A DNA stretch of 64,000 bases from an uncultured Oscillospiraceae bacterium (lineage in GTDB: Bacteria; Bacillota; Clostridia; Oscillospirales; Ruminococcaceae): contig URKR01000001.1 of assembly GCA_900548355.1 (NCBI GenBank), positions 124,001 to 188,000 of the forward strand. The letters are read 5' to 3'. This document shows positions 18,270 to 26,221 of the stretch, piece by piece (within the stretch, counting starts at the first letter, position 1; every line of letters starts with the position of its first letter). The notes beneath the pieces are model-generated. The model saw nothing but the letters and a program-made list of their open reading frames with translations, did not search any database and was not told the DNA's origin. Made by a program: the position numbers and the translations under genes.

Positions 18270-19132
18270 TGACACCTTATATCACCAAAGGCGTCGGCGG
18301 CTTTTATTATGTCCGCACCGAGACAGGCATGGTTGAGTGCCGCGCGCGCGGCATCTTCCGCAAGCGCGGCCTGACCCCGGTCGCGGGGGATAACGTGGCC
18401 TTGAGCGCCGACAACGCTGCGATTGAGGAAATTCTGCCCCGCAAAAATGTATTCATTCGCCCGCCGGTCGCCAACCTGGATGTGCTGTTTATCGTGGCCA
18501 GTACCACCCAGCCGACGCCCAGCACCCGTATCCTTGATGAATTGACAGCTGCTGCCGTCTATAAAGACGTGCAGCCGGTGCTGGTTATCACCAAAGCCGA
18601 TCTCGCAGCGGCGGATCAGCTTATGGCCTGCTATGCGCACAGCAGTATCCCGGTTGTACAATTGCAGTATGATACCGGTGAGGGCCTGGATTTGTTGCGC
18701 GGTTATATTGTGGGGCATCTGTGTGCATTTTGCGGCAACTCCGGCGTGGGCAAGTCCACGCTGCTCAACGCACTTGACCCAAGTCTGCAGCGCCAGACCG
18801 GCGCAATCAGCCAAAAACTCGGCCGCGGCCGGCATACCACCCGCGAGGTCGAGATATTTGAAAGCTGCGGCGGCCGTATCGCTGATACCCCTGGTTTCGC
18901 AAGCCTTGAAGCACAGAAGCTTGCCCGCATCCCGAAGGAAGAGCTGCAGCATGCCTTTCCGGAATTTGCACCTTATTTTGGCCAGTGCCGGTTTACCGGC
19001 TGCTCTCACCGGAGCGAAACCGGTTGTGCCGTACGTGCTGCACTGCAAGCGGGCGAAATTTCACCCAGCCGATATGAAAGCTATCTGGCAATGTATGAGG
19101 AAGCCAGCCAACGAAAGGAGTGGGAGCGGTGA
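18269..19132 (+). CDS. rsgA: Ribosome small-subunit-dependent GTPase A
   Basis: Circularly permuted GTPase that helps mature the 30S subunit. OB-fold N-terminus, then TKAD (G4) ahead of GNSGVGKSTLLNAL (G1), DTPGF (G3), and a C-terminal zinc motif in FGQCRFTGCSHRSETGC. 287 residues. ATG 18269 overlaps the kinase stop by one base. rpe, usually between rsgA and thiN in Firmicutes, is absent here. Confidence 0.95.
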   Translation: MTPYITKGVGGFYYVRTETGMVECRARGIFRKRGLTPVAGDNVALSADNAAIEEILPRKNVFIRPPVANLDVLFIVASTTQPTPSTRILDELTAAAVYKDVQPVLVITKADLAAADQLMACYAHSSIPVVQLQYDTGEGLDLLRGYIVGHLCAFCGNSGVGKSTLLNALDPSLQRQTGAISQKLGRGRHTTREVEIFESCGGRIADTPGFASLEAQKLARIPKEELQHAFPEFAPYFGQCRFTGCSHRSETGCAVRAALQAGEISPSRYESYLAMYEEASQRKEWER

Positions 19133-19794
19133 GCGCGCTTTCTGCCCCTGCAGCAACGGGTATTGCCCACGCTGTGGTACTTTCCGCTGTGCCTGTTCCG
19201 GCCGAGCTGCGCCGCTACCTGCAAGGGGATGACTATATTGTTGCCTGTGACGCCGGTTACCGCAATGCGCAGCGGTTAGGCGTGGTGCCTGATCTGATTG
19301 TCGGCGATTTTGATTCGGCGCCGCAGCCCCAAGCACTGCCAGATCATACAATCGTACTGCCGCACGTCAAGGACGATACCGACACCCACTATGCCGCACG
19401 CTGGTTGCTTGAACACGGTTGCCACCAGGTGACATTCCTTGGCGCGTTGGGCGGTGCGCGGCTTGAACACACGGTTGCCAACCTGCACACGGCGCTGTTT
19501 TTGGCCAAAAATGGTGTCAAAGTCCTGCTGGCCGACGCAAACAGCGAGCTGCGCATTCTCTGCCCGAACAAACCGATGACCCTTTTGAAAGGTGATTGGG
19601 CCTACCTGTCGCTCTTTCCGCTGGACGGCGTTCTGGACGGCGTCAGTGAAACCGGGGTGTTTTATCCTTTGCGGGACGCGACCCTCACGCCGGATTATCC
19701 TCTTGGCGTCAGCAATGAATTCGTAGCTTCTCAGGCGGTTCTTTCCTGCCGCAGCGGGCATGGCCTGGTGGTGCTTTCTCGAGCGGACGGGTAA
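19129..19794 (+). CDS. thiN: Thiamine pyrophosphokinase
   Basis: Makes thiamine diphosphate from thiamine. Motifs CDAGYRNAQRLGVVPDLIVGDFDS and VKDDTDTHYAARWLLEHG (Mg/ATP binding), then GALGGARLEHTVANL and a C-terminal thiamine-binding domain ending SNEF. 221 residues from GTG 19129, chosen because AAGGAG at 19115-19120 gives 8-base spacing; GTG 19120 lies inside that site. Overlaps the rsgA stop. Confidence 0.92.
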   Translation: MSALSAPAATGIAHAVVLSAVPVPAELRRYLQGDDYIVACDAGYRNAQRLGVVPDLIVGDFDSAPQPQALPDHTIVLPHVKDDTDTHYAARWLLEHGCHQVTFLGALGGARLEHTVANLHTALFLAKNGVKVLLADANSELRILCPNKPMTLLKGDWAYLSLFPLDGVLDGVSETGVFYPLRDATLTPDYPLGVSNEFVASQAVLSCRSGHGLVVLSRADG

Positions 19795-19872
19795 CACCGC
19801 CGCTTTCTGCTGCATAGTATAGCGCACACGCCAACATGAAAACCAACAGGTGAGAAGGGAAGGTGCTGCCCT

Positions 19873-19941
19873 ATGCGGATCGTGATTGTTAAGTGCCCGC
19901 CGGCATTCCGCTGGCTGTTGCGGGCTGTATTCAAGGTCTGA
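19873..19941 (+). CDS. spoVM: SpoVM-like spore coat morphogen (22 residues)
   Basis: A 22-codon gene directly downstream of thiN, the same position as spoVM in Bacillus subtilis. It starts MRIVIVKCPP and ends LLRAVFKV, matching the known SpoVM pattern: short beta-like start, Lys7, the helix-limiting Pro9, then an amphipathic helix with basic residues. Family role: sits on the convex forespore membrane and anchors SpoIVA and the coat. AAGGTG lies about 8 bases upstream of ATG 19873. CATAGTAT at 19813-19820 is a possible mother-cell sigma-E -10 box, with no convincing -35. A terminator follows at once. Confidence 0.85.
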   Translation: MRIVIVKCPPAFRWLLRAVFKV

Positions 19942-19950
19942 ATGTTGTGC

Positions 19951-19979
19951 CCCCGCCTGGCTTATCAGGCGGGGCTTTT
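19951..19979 (+). terminator. Terminator after spoVM
   Basis: Nine-base stem CCCCGCCTG (19951-19959) with CAGGCGGGG (19966-19974) and a short CTTTT tail, ten bases after the spoVM stop. It marks the 3' end of the thiN-spoVM transcript. Confidence 0.8.
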
Positions 19980-20039
19980 GCATAAATAGCGTTCCCCCTC
20001 AGGCCATGAACCGAACCAGTAAAAACGGACAATAGACAC

Positions 20040-20078
20040 CCCCCTGATGTAGGAAAATGAAAATACTACATCAGGGGG
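20040..20078. repeat. Perfect 13-bp hairpin inside the IS remnant
   Basis: CCCCCTGATGTAG at 20040-20052 pairs with CTACATCAGGGGG at 20066-20078 across an A-rich 13-base loop. It lies just inside the left end of the IS remnant and is followed by ATTTTAT on the plus strand, so it may act as a terminator or protect the element from outside transcription. Confidence 0.7.
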
Positions 20079-20160
20079 ATTTTATATGGCGAGAAGATAT
20101 TAGAAAATACGGGTGCCGTTTCCAGAAATCAAGGAAACGCTTCAGTGAAGATGGCAACAG

Positions 20161-20364
20161 ATGGGTCAGCAGTTGCACAAATATGATAATCTACTTAACC
20201 GAGATTTTCATGCCGATCTAAAAACAGAATGCATCTACCGCCACAAACCGGCAACCTTCTCTGAATCCAACGAGATGATTGACCGCTTCATCCATTTTTA
20301 CAATCACGAACGCATCCAAAGCAAAACAGGAGTGGCGCCGCTAACGCTGCACCACTCCTACTAA
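20161..20364 (+). pseudogene. IS3-family transposase (integrase core), C-terminal fragment
   Basis: 67 residues that align with the end of the rve-type DDE domain: YDNLLNRDFHADLKTECIY, then MIDRFIHFYNHERIQSKTG. In functional relatives the first segment carries a catalytic Glu before the paired aromatic residues (DNxxxE-F); here that place is Arg, so even this part is inactive. The upstream frame (from ATG 20086) stops after five codons. The fragment lies within the IS ends at 20007 and 20422. Confidence 0.8.
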
Positions 20365-20446
20365 AATGAATATTCCTGCTCAGGGGCTTTTTTGTGCTGT
20401 CTACACAATCTGGGGCGGTTCACAACAGCGCTGGGCTTTGTTCGAT

Positions 20447-21775
20447 TTACAGCAGATACGGTTCAAACCGATGCAGATCGTCAAGTTTGACAGTGGCCTG
20501 GTAGTATACTCCATCATCACGGAATTTTTCAATATCAACATGGCCGCGGCTGCGCAGGATATCGGCCAAAGCCAGCTGACGGTAGGGAAGAAGGACTTCG
20601 ATGCTGCGGACACGGCTTGACAGCAACGTGTCAATCCGTTGCAGCAGTTCTTTCAGGCCAAATCCGGTTTTGGCACTGGTCAAGAGCACATCGGGATCAA
20701 AGGCGATCGAGCCCGGTTTGTCGCACTTGTTATATACAACAATCTGGGGGATCTCCGCGCAGCCGAGCGAATCAAGCACCTCATCCGTTACGGCCAGTTG
20801 GGCAGCAGCCTCACCATCGCTGGCGTCCGCCACTTTCAGGATCACATCGGCATAGGCAGCTTCTTCCAGCGTACTTTTGAAAGCATCCACAAGGTGGTGC
20901 GGCAACCGGCTGACGAATCCGACGGTATCTACCAGCACCACGGTCAGTCCGCTGGGAAGCATCAATTTGCGGGCGGTCGGGTCCAGGGTGGCGAACAGCA
21001 TATCCGCCTCAAATATTTCCGCACCGCACAGCGCGTTCATCAGGCTGGATTTTCCCACATTCGTATACCCGACCAACGCAACCACCGGCGTATTGTTTTT
21101 GCGGCGGGCGCGACGGGTTTCACCCCGGCGCTTTTCCAGCTCTTTCAGACGGCCTTCCAGGTGCTCGATGCGGTGGTGCAGGTGGCGGCGATCCATTTCC
21201 AGTTTGGTTTCGCCGGCACCGCGCCTTGCACCGCCGCCGCCGGCACCGCCGCCGCCCTGGCGGCTCAAACTTTCGCCCAGCCCCTGCAGCCGTGGAAGCT
21301 GGTAGCGAAGCATAGCCAATTCCGTCTGCAATTTCCCTTCGTTTGTGGTGGCGCGGCTGCGGAAAATTTCCAGAATCAGCATAGTACGGTCGATAACCTC
21401 CACCTGCAACGCGGCGGAGAGGTTTCGAATCTGGCTGCCGGAAAGTTCCCCATCAAAAATAGCGGTTTCTGCCCGGGTATTCGCACAGACAAGACGCGCT
21501 TCCGCAACCTTGCCTTCCCCCAACATAGTTGCCGCTTCAGGGGTACTGCGCTTTTGGGTCACGGTGGCAACCGCTTCCATATGGTTGGCTTCGGCCAGGG
21601 CAGCCAATTCATCAAGACTGCGTGCCGCGTCAAACTTTCCCTGATCGAGACTCAGCAAAACCACCGGGATAGGGGCTCGGTTCGTTTCGTCATCGGCAGG
21701 GGGGAAGGGGTCCAGCGATTCATCTTCGCTTTCGGATAAAGGGTCGGGGCCAAAATCCAATGTGAATTCGTCCAT
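20447..21775 (-). CDS. hflX: Ribosome-associated GTPase HflX
   Basis: 442 residues. N-terminal HflX domain (LDELAALAEANHMEAVATVTQKR), a Gly-rich loop (about 175-190) followed by a coiled-coil arginine-rich segment, then the G domain with GYTNVGKSSLMNALCG, DTVGFVSRLP and NKCD. HflX splits stalled 70S ribosomes. It lies 20 bases after the GNAT gene and is the last gene of the minus-strand operon; AAAGGAG precedes its ATG. The IS remnant lies just beyond its 3' end and no strong terminator is visible. Confidence 0.95.
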   Translation of the reverse strand: MDEFTLDFGPDPLSESEDESLDPFPPADDETNRAPIPVVLLSLDQGKFDAARSLDELAALAEANHMEAVATVTQKRSTPEAATMLGEGKVAEARLVCANTRAETAIFDGELSGSQIRNLSAALQVEVIDRTMLILEIFRSRATTNEGKLQTELAMLRYQLPRLQGLGESLSRQGGGGAGGGGARRGAGETKLEMDRRHLHHRIEHLEGRLKELEKRRGETRRARRKNNTPVVALVGYTNVGKSSLMNALCGAEIFEADMLFATLDPTARKLMLPSGLTVVLVDTVGFVSRLPHHLVDAFKSTLEEAAYADVILKVADASDGEAAAQLAVTDEVLDSLGCAEIPQIVVYNKCDKPGSIAFDPDVLLTSAKTGFGLKELLQRIDTLLSSRVRSIEVLLPYRQLALADILRSRGHVDIEKFRDDGVYYQATVKLDDLHRFEPYLL

Positions 21776-21795
21776 GAATGTACTCCTTTTTGAAT

Positions 21796-22422
21796 TTATA
21801 TATCGATCGGTTCAGGCGTTTGGGTGGCAGAAAATTCTTCCCATTCGGAGACCAACAAACTATAGGCCCGGCAAATGACCGGGCTGCCATCATAGCGGTG
21901 GCATACTGCATCGTGGTCGTAGTGAAAACCGCACTTTTCAATAACCCGCCTGCTGGCCGGGTTAGAAACGGCGTGGCAGGCAGCCAGAAACGGGGCCCCT
22001 ACCTCTTCAAACCAGAAATGGAGTACCTTGGCGAGCGCTTCGGGCGCATACCCTTGCCCCCACCAACGCCGCCCCAACGCATACCCCGTTTCCCAAAGCG
22101 GCCCGGAACAGGCAGCCGCAGGCAAACGGCGCCAGGCATCAGGGGCGCTGCGTTCGCCCGGCTGCACACTGATCGAACCGACCAGGGTGCCACCCTGCAG
22201 GCAGATTCCCCATTGATAAAATGCAGGGTTCTGGTATTGCAGCTCAACAAGATGCAAAAACTCTGCCGTCACTGTCCAGTCTCGATGCGCATTCCAGCGC
22301 AGATAGCGGGTTACAGCCGGGTCGCAAGCCCAGTTTTTGTACATGTCATGGCAGTCATCCAGCGTCATTCGGCGCAAAACCAGGCGTTGTGTCCGCAGCA
22401 GGCGTGTTCCCAGGTGTTGCAT
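21796..22422 (-). CDS. GNAT N-acetyltransferase (RimJ/RimL type)
   Basis: 208 residues. RimJ-like start (LLRTQRLVLRRMTLDDCHDMYKNW), acetyl-CoA loop region GYALGRRWWGQGYAPEALAKVLHFWFEEVG, and the typical NPASRRVIEKCGF. ATG 22422 was chosen because AAGGAGG lies six bases upstream; the frame extends seven codons further but that start sits on the ribosome site. Substrate unknown: ribosomal protein, antibiotic or cell-surface sugar are all possible. It sits 17 bases after the flippase gene. Confidence 0.88.
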   Translation of the reverse strand: MQHLGTRLLRTQRLVLRRMTLDDCHDMYKNWACDPAVTRYLRWNAHRDWTVTAEFLHLVELQYQNPAFYQWGICLQGGTLVGSISVQPGERSAPDAWRRLPAAACSGPLWETGYALGRRWWGQGYAPEALAKVLHFWFEEVGAPFLAACHAVSNPASRRVIEKCGFHYDHDAVCHRYDGSPVICRAYSLLVSEWEEFSATQTPEPIDI

Positions 22423-22439
22423 CCGCATCCTCCTTGGCT

Positions 22440-23888
22440 TCAAGCGTGGCGGCTAAACAGTTTGCGCAGCAACCCGATGCCGAGCTGCCAAAGCTTTTGC
22501 AGCTGCTGGCGGTAAAGCGTACAGTATATAAATAGAATTGCCCCCACCGCCACCAGTTTCAGCAGAAAATTCTGGTAAAGAATCACACCGACCAGCGCAA
22601 CGGCAATCGCCAGAAGAAAGCCGGATACCGTGCGCGGGATGCTGGGAATGGTACGGTAATAGTATTGCCCGGTGATTGTGCGGTACATAAACATCACGGC
22701 ATTGCCGGCCACCAGCGCTACCGCCGCGCCGGTTACCGAATAGGAAGGCACCAGCCACAGGCAGATCAACACTTCGGCCACAACGCCCAGCGCCACGCCG
22801 ATTGTATCGTGATGCGGGCGGCGCGCAATCGCGTTGCCGTAAACCGTACCTTCCATCAGGATCAGGAAAACTGCCGCCAGCATCATCAGCGGGAAGAAAC
22901 GCTGACAGGCGGCTTTATCCGGAAAAACAAGGAAGATGATGTCCTCAAAAATTACAAGGCAGCAAAAAAAGCCGAAAATCAGGAAGTTTAACAGGTCGTG
23001 CACGCGGCCGATACGGGGTTGGTCATCCCGATAATGGGCAAAGACATAGGGTCCCCAGTACGTTGAAAAGCCAGCCTGCACCGTTGTCACAAGTTGGGAT
23101 AGTTGGTACGAAAAAGAGAAAAGCCCCTGTTCTACCGCGCCGCTGTAGCCAGCCAGGAAGGAAAGCGCTACACTTTGAAACAACGGCGTCAACACCGCCG
23201 CTGGTGCCAGCGCAATACTGTAGGGAACCATCTGGCGATAAATGACCCGGTATGGCAGTTTGCCGGCAGCCAGCGGCGCTTTGGCTTTAAACCAGAACGC
23301 AATGGCAACAAGGCCAAAACTGACAACCGCAACCGCAATGAACACCCATGTCTGCCGGGTGAAAAAGCCGGGCAACAAAAACAAGAGGTTCAGGCAGGCC
23401 TGCATCCAAAGTGTTTCTGCCGTGTAGGCGGCAACATTGTTTTCAAGGCGCAGCAGTACATTCAGGTAGCGCACCAGCATATAGAGCGCTGCGTTCAGGA
23501 ACAAGAACGGCACCAGAACCGCGCCGCCGGCCCCAAGGCCAAAGGCGGCTGCCAAAGGCTTTGCCCCAAAAACTGTACCGACTATGCCAACCGCCGCCAT
23601 GACCAGCAGGGAAAGCCGTGTGCAGGCTGCAAACATAGAACGCCCGGTAGCGCCTTCCGGCGGTTCACGATAAAACCGCAGCAACCCCTGATCCAACCCC
23701 AACATGCCGATATTCATCAGGGAAGTTGTGTATGCCATGAAGGAGGCTGGCACGGCATAACTGTCCGGTGGCAGAATTCCTTTGACAATCAACGCGGCGC
23801 CGCTGATCAAAAAGCCCAGATAAGTGGCCACTGAATATTTCATCAGATTCCCCAGGAAGGTTTCTGCTTTTTTGGGTGTCTGTGGCAT
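22440..23888 (-). CDS. Polysaccharide flippase (MATE/Wzx-like oligosaccharide exporter)
   Basis: 482 residues with about 12-14 hydrophobic helices and a basic C-terminus. The N-terminus (FLGNLMKYSVATYLGFLISGAALIVKGILPP) resembles Wzx/RfbX polysaccharide flippases of the MVF clan. Within the operon it follows the surface-polymer synthesis gene by 12 bases, so it likely moves lipid-linked sugar units across the membrane for the neighbouring MBOAT-modified polymer. The polymer cannot be identified from sequence. Confidence 0.85.
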   Translation of the reverse strand: MPQTPKKAETFLGNLMKYSVATYLGFLISGAALIVKGILPPDSYAVPASFMAYTTSLMNIGMLGLDQGLLRFYREPPEGATGRSMFAACTRLSLLVMAAVGIVGTVFGAKPLAAAFGLGAGGAVLVPFLFLNAALYMLVRYLNVLLRLENNVAAYTAETLWMQACLNLLFLLPGFFTRQTWVFIAVAVVSFGLVAIAFWFKAKAPLAAGKLPYRVIYRQMVPYSIALAPAAVLTPLFQSVALSFLAGYSGAVEQGLFSFSYQLSQLVTTVQAGFSTYWGPYVFAHYRDDQPRIGRVHDLLNFLIFGFFCCLVIFEDIIFLVFPDKAACQRFFPLMMLAAVFLILMEGTVYGNAIARRPHHDTIGVALGVVAEVLICLWLVPSYSVTGAAVALVAGNAVMFMYRTITGQYYYRTIPSIPRTVSGFLLAIAVALVGVILYQNFLLKLVAVGAILFIYCTLYRQQLQKLWQLGIGLLRKLFSRHA

Positions 23889-23900
23889 AGGCGGCTCCTT

Positions 23901-25214
23901 TTATTGCAGATAAGGGCGGATGCGTTCGGTCATTACCTCCACCTCAGAAGGGGTGACATGAGCTTTGTCTACATAGCCATAAATTCGCTGGGCAAAATCC
24001 GCAAGCGGCGGGCAGAACGCAAACAGTTTGCGCGGTTCCCAGCGGTGGCGATATAGAAGGTGTACCCCCCACAGCGCGAAAAATTTCAGCCAGTTGAAAT
24101 GTGGGGTGAAGCCGTCGTCCATCGGGTGATCCCGCGGTGGTTCGCGGTATACCTCTTCAAGCAGATCCGCCATACGCAGATAGGCCGGGCGCGGGTTCGG
24201 GTCAAAATACCCTTCGATAACCTCTTGCGCGATGGGGAAAGGCGGGTTGCTTTGTTGCATGGCGGCCACAAACTCGTCATAGCTTGTCACATAGTGGGCA
24301 TCTTTATAAATAACCGGGTCGTATTCATGCTCGATTGGCTGAGGGCGCAGAATGTGGCAGCTTTTTCCGGCCATATAGACCTCTGCGATTGCGGTGCTCA
24401 TCCAGATGGAGATGGAATCCGCGGCTACGATCCACTGTTTGACCGAATCGGCAAAAATCACATGAAAATTCGGGCGCTTTTTTGCCAGTGCTTCAAGCGC
24501 AGGGCTGTTCCATTCACTTGGGTGACGCCGGTATACCAATTCCACTTCGGGGTGATCGGCAAGGTACATATCAAACCACAGCAGCGTCTGTGTCATGGAG
24601 CTGCGATTGGTCGCGGCAAAGCCGGAAAAATCAGTACCAGCCATCTTGGAAAGTTCTGACACCTCGGCATCTGACATGCTTGCATATCCAAAACTTGAGA
24701 TATATAAATGCAGGTGTTTGGCCGGGTCAAGGCCGAATTCTTTGCAAAGTGCTTCTTTATCCTTGAAATATCCTTTGAAAGAAGGGCGAAGAAAGTCCAT
24801 CATGACCGCGCCGGTCACCGGCGTGTTTTTCGCCTGCATACCGTGGGCCTGCAGGCGGGCAGCCGTGCGTTCGCCCCAGCAGGTCTGAATACAGCGCTTG
24901 GCATTGCCGCTCATATTGAACCAGTCGGCCTGTTCCTGTGTATCCGAAAGCATCTGTTCCCAGTGCAGGTTGACGATCTTGTCACATCGGCCGATATTGT
25001 TGTAAACATGGCTGTTGATCGCCTCGTTGTCATACATACAACTTGCAACCAAAACCTCCGGCTTATCTTTATGGAAAAGCCTCCAATATTTGGGGTCCAG
25101 CAACTGGCGGATCTCCACGCGATAGCCGCGCCGTTCCAGTTCCAGTTTCAACAGCAGGTCGCTTTCATATTCCCGCACAGTGTGCTCATACAAAATCAAA
25201 AAATCTAACGCCAT
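23901..25214 (-). CDS. Surface carbohydrate biosynthesis protein (TagF/glycosyltransferase-B-like)
   Basis: 437 soluble residues, no signal peptide. Recognisable stretches: FLILYEHTVREYESDLLLKLELERRGY, KIVNLHWEQMLSDTQEQ, LHLYISSFGY and VELVYRRHPSEWN. This pattern resembles the surface carbohydrate biosynthesis family distantly related to CDP-glycerol glycerophosphotransferases with a GT-B fold. Starts at ATG 25214; the longer open frame upstream overlaps the SGNH gene and looks non-coding. The ribosome site is weak (GAAAG). Likely makes or extends the polymer exported by the flippase. Family call is moderate. Confidence 0.65.
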   Translation of the reverse strand: MALDFLILYEHTVREYESDLLLKLELERRGYRVEIRQLLDPKYWRLFHKDKPEVLVASCMYDNEAINSHVYNNIGRCDKIVNLHWEQMLSDTQEQADWFNMSGNAKRCIQTCWGERTAARLQAHGMQAKNTPVTGAVMMDFLRPSFKGYFKDKEALCKEFGLDPAKHLHLYISSFGYASMSDAEVSELSKMAGTDFSGFAATNRSSMTQTLLWFDMYLADHPEVELVYRRHPSEWNSPALEALAKKRPNFHVIFADSVKQWIVAADSISIWMSTAIAEVYMAGKSCHILRPQPIEHEYDPVIYKDAHYVTSYDEFVAAMQQSNPPFPIAQEVIEGYFDPNPRPAYLRMADLLEEVYREPPRDHPMDDGFTPHFNWLKFFALWGVHLLYRHRWEPRKLFAFCPPLADFAQRIYGYVDKAHVTPSEVEVMTERIRPYLQ

Positions 25215-25237
25215 TTCTTTCAACTCGGTTCTGTGTG

Positions 25238-26185
25238 TCAGGCTGCGCCGATATCCCCAAACAGTTGGCGGGTCCAATCGGGCAGGCCGTAGCGTTCGTC
25301 CAGGTGGAAACCATCAAAAAACTGGGTGTCATCGTTTTGGATACAGCTGCCGCCCCATTCATAATCCAAAACCGTAAAGGAATAGGTTTCCGCCCATTCC
25401 TGCAGGGCAGGCAGCACCGTCTGGGTCATCGCTGTATCGATCCCATATTTTGCGCAAACTTCGGTGCGCACATTTTCAGCCATTGGCGGCAGCACAATGG
25501 TCAGGCGGACTCCTTCTTCTTCACAGCGGGCCGCCAATGTCCGCAGACGTTCGAACTGCTCTTCATGGATTTTCCAGTCACGGCAGCGGCTCTCAATCAG
25601 GGCGGGATATTCATACAGTTTGCGGTGCAGCGGGATCGAATTGCCGTCCTCATCCAGATAATCAGCCGGGCCCCAATCGCCGGATTCGATCGTATCCGGG
25701 GTGTTGCGCACCCAGTTCAGGAACATTGTCAGCGCATTGACGTTGTACTCCAGATTCAGGCAATAGGCCAGGGGATTGGAGAGCGTTTCTTCCAGTGCAG
25801 AAAAACGGTCGGTATCATATCCTGCGTTGAGGGTATAGAAAGAAAGTTCAAACAAAATTTCCGTCACTTGATTCCCTGAATCCAAAACAAAGTTGGCAAG
25901 ATCCAGACTTTCGCGCAGGCTCGCGCCGCCAAACGCAAGGTTTTGCCATGGCCGGCCTGAAACTTCTTCCACCAGTGTCATATCAAAATGTGCCAGCCGG
26001 CTGTCTCCGATAATCAGGCTTTGGCCTGGGTCCTGCTGGTAAGCGCGTACCCGTGCAACAGGTTGGGAGGAATCCGTTTCGCCCTTAAGACCGAAATAAT
26101 TGTTGGGTTCAAAGGCTACGAAGAACAGAAACCAGAGATAGATCGGAGTGAACAGCAGAGCCAGCCGTTTCAAAATGTGCACCAT
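25238..26185 (-). CDS. Membrane-anchored SGNH-like protein, MBOAT partner
   Basis: About 315 residues. One N-terminal transmembrane helix (LALLFTPIYLWFLFFVAF), then an extracellular domain with LIIGDSRLAHFD (block I, GDSx) and FFDGFHLD near the C-terminus (DxxH, block V), the Ser and Asp-His signatures of SGNH hydrolases. Such proteins pair with MBOAT acyltransferases (as DltD with DltB, AlgX with AlgI) to acylate extracellular polymers. ATG 26185 is used because GGAAAGGG lies 8 bases upstream; a TTG at 26203 is possible. MBOAT gene is 36 bases upstream. Confidence 0.75.
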   Translation of the reverse strand: MVHILKRLALLFTPIYLWFLFFVAFEPNNYFGLKGETDSSQPVARVRAYQQDPGQSLIIGDSRLAHFDMTLVEEVSGRPWQNLAFGGASLRESLDLANFVLDSGNQVTEILFELSFYTLNAGYDTDRFSALEETLSNPLAYCLNLEYNVNALTMFLNWVRNTPDTIESGDWGPADYLDEDGNSIPLHRKLYEYPALIESRCRDWKIHEEQFERLRTLAARCEEEGVRLTIVLPPMAENVRTEVCAKYGIDTAMTQTVLPALQEWAETYSFTVLDYEWGGSCIQNDDTQFFDGFHLDERYGLPDWTRQLFGDIGAA

Positions 26186-26221
26186 GCCCAATACCCTTTC
26201 CAAAGCAAAGACGGCCGTCTT

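Larger units (their letters stand above)
20007..20422 (+). mobile_element. Decayed IS3-family insertion sequence remnant
   Basis: Ends at 20007-20019 (TGAACCGAACCAG) and 20410-20422 (reverse complement TGAACCGCCCCAG) form 13-base inverted repeats matching at 11 positions and starting with TG, as in IS3-family elements. Only about 416 bases lie between, against 1.2-1.5 kb for an intact copy, and the inner sequence keeps only the transposase C-terminus. No clear target-site duplication is visible. The lower GC of this stretch differs from its surroundings. Confidence 0.75.

Noticed and set aside
20033..20403. TAGACA / TGTCTA pair as the ends of the IS remnant
   Set aside because: Only six bases match; the longer TGAACCG-type repeats at 20007 and 20410 are a better fit to IS3-family ends.
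20639..21739. 366-codon plus-strand open frame opposite hflX
   Set aside because: Mirror of the hflX coding sequence; no domain signature of its own.
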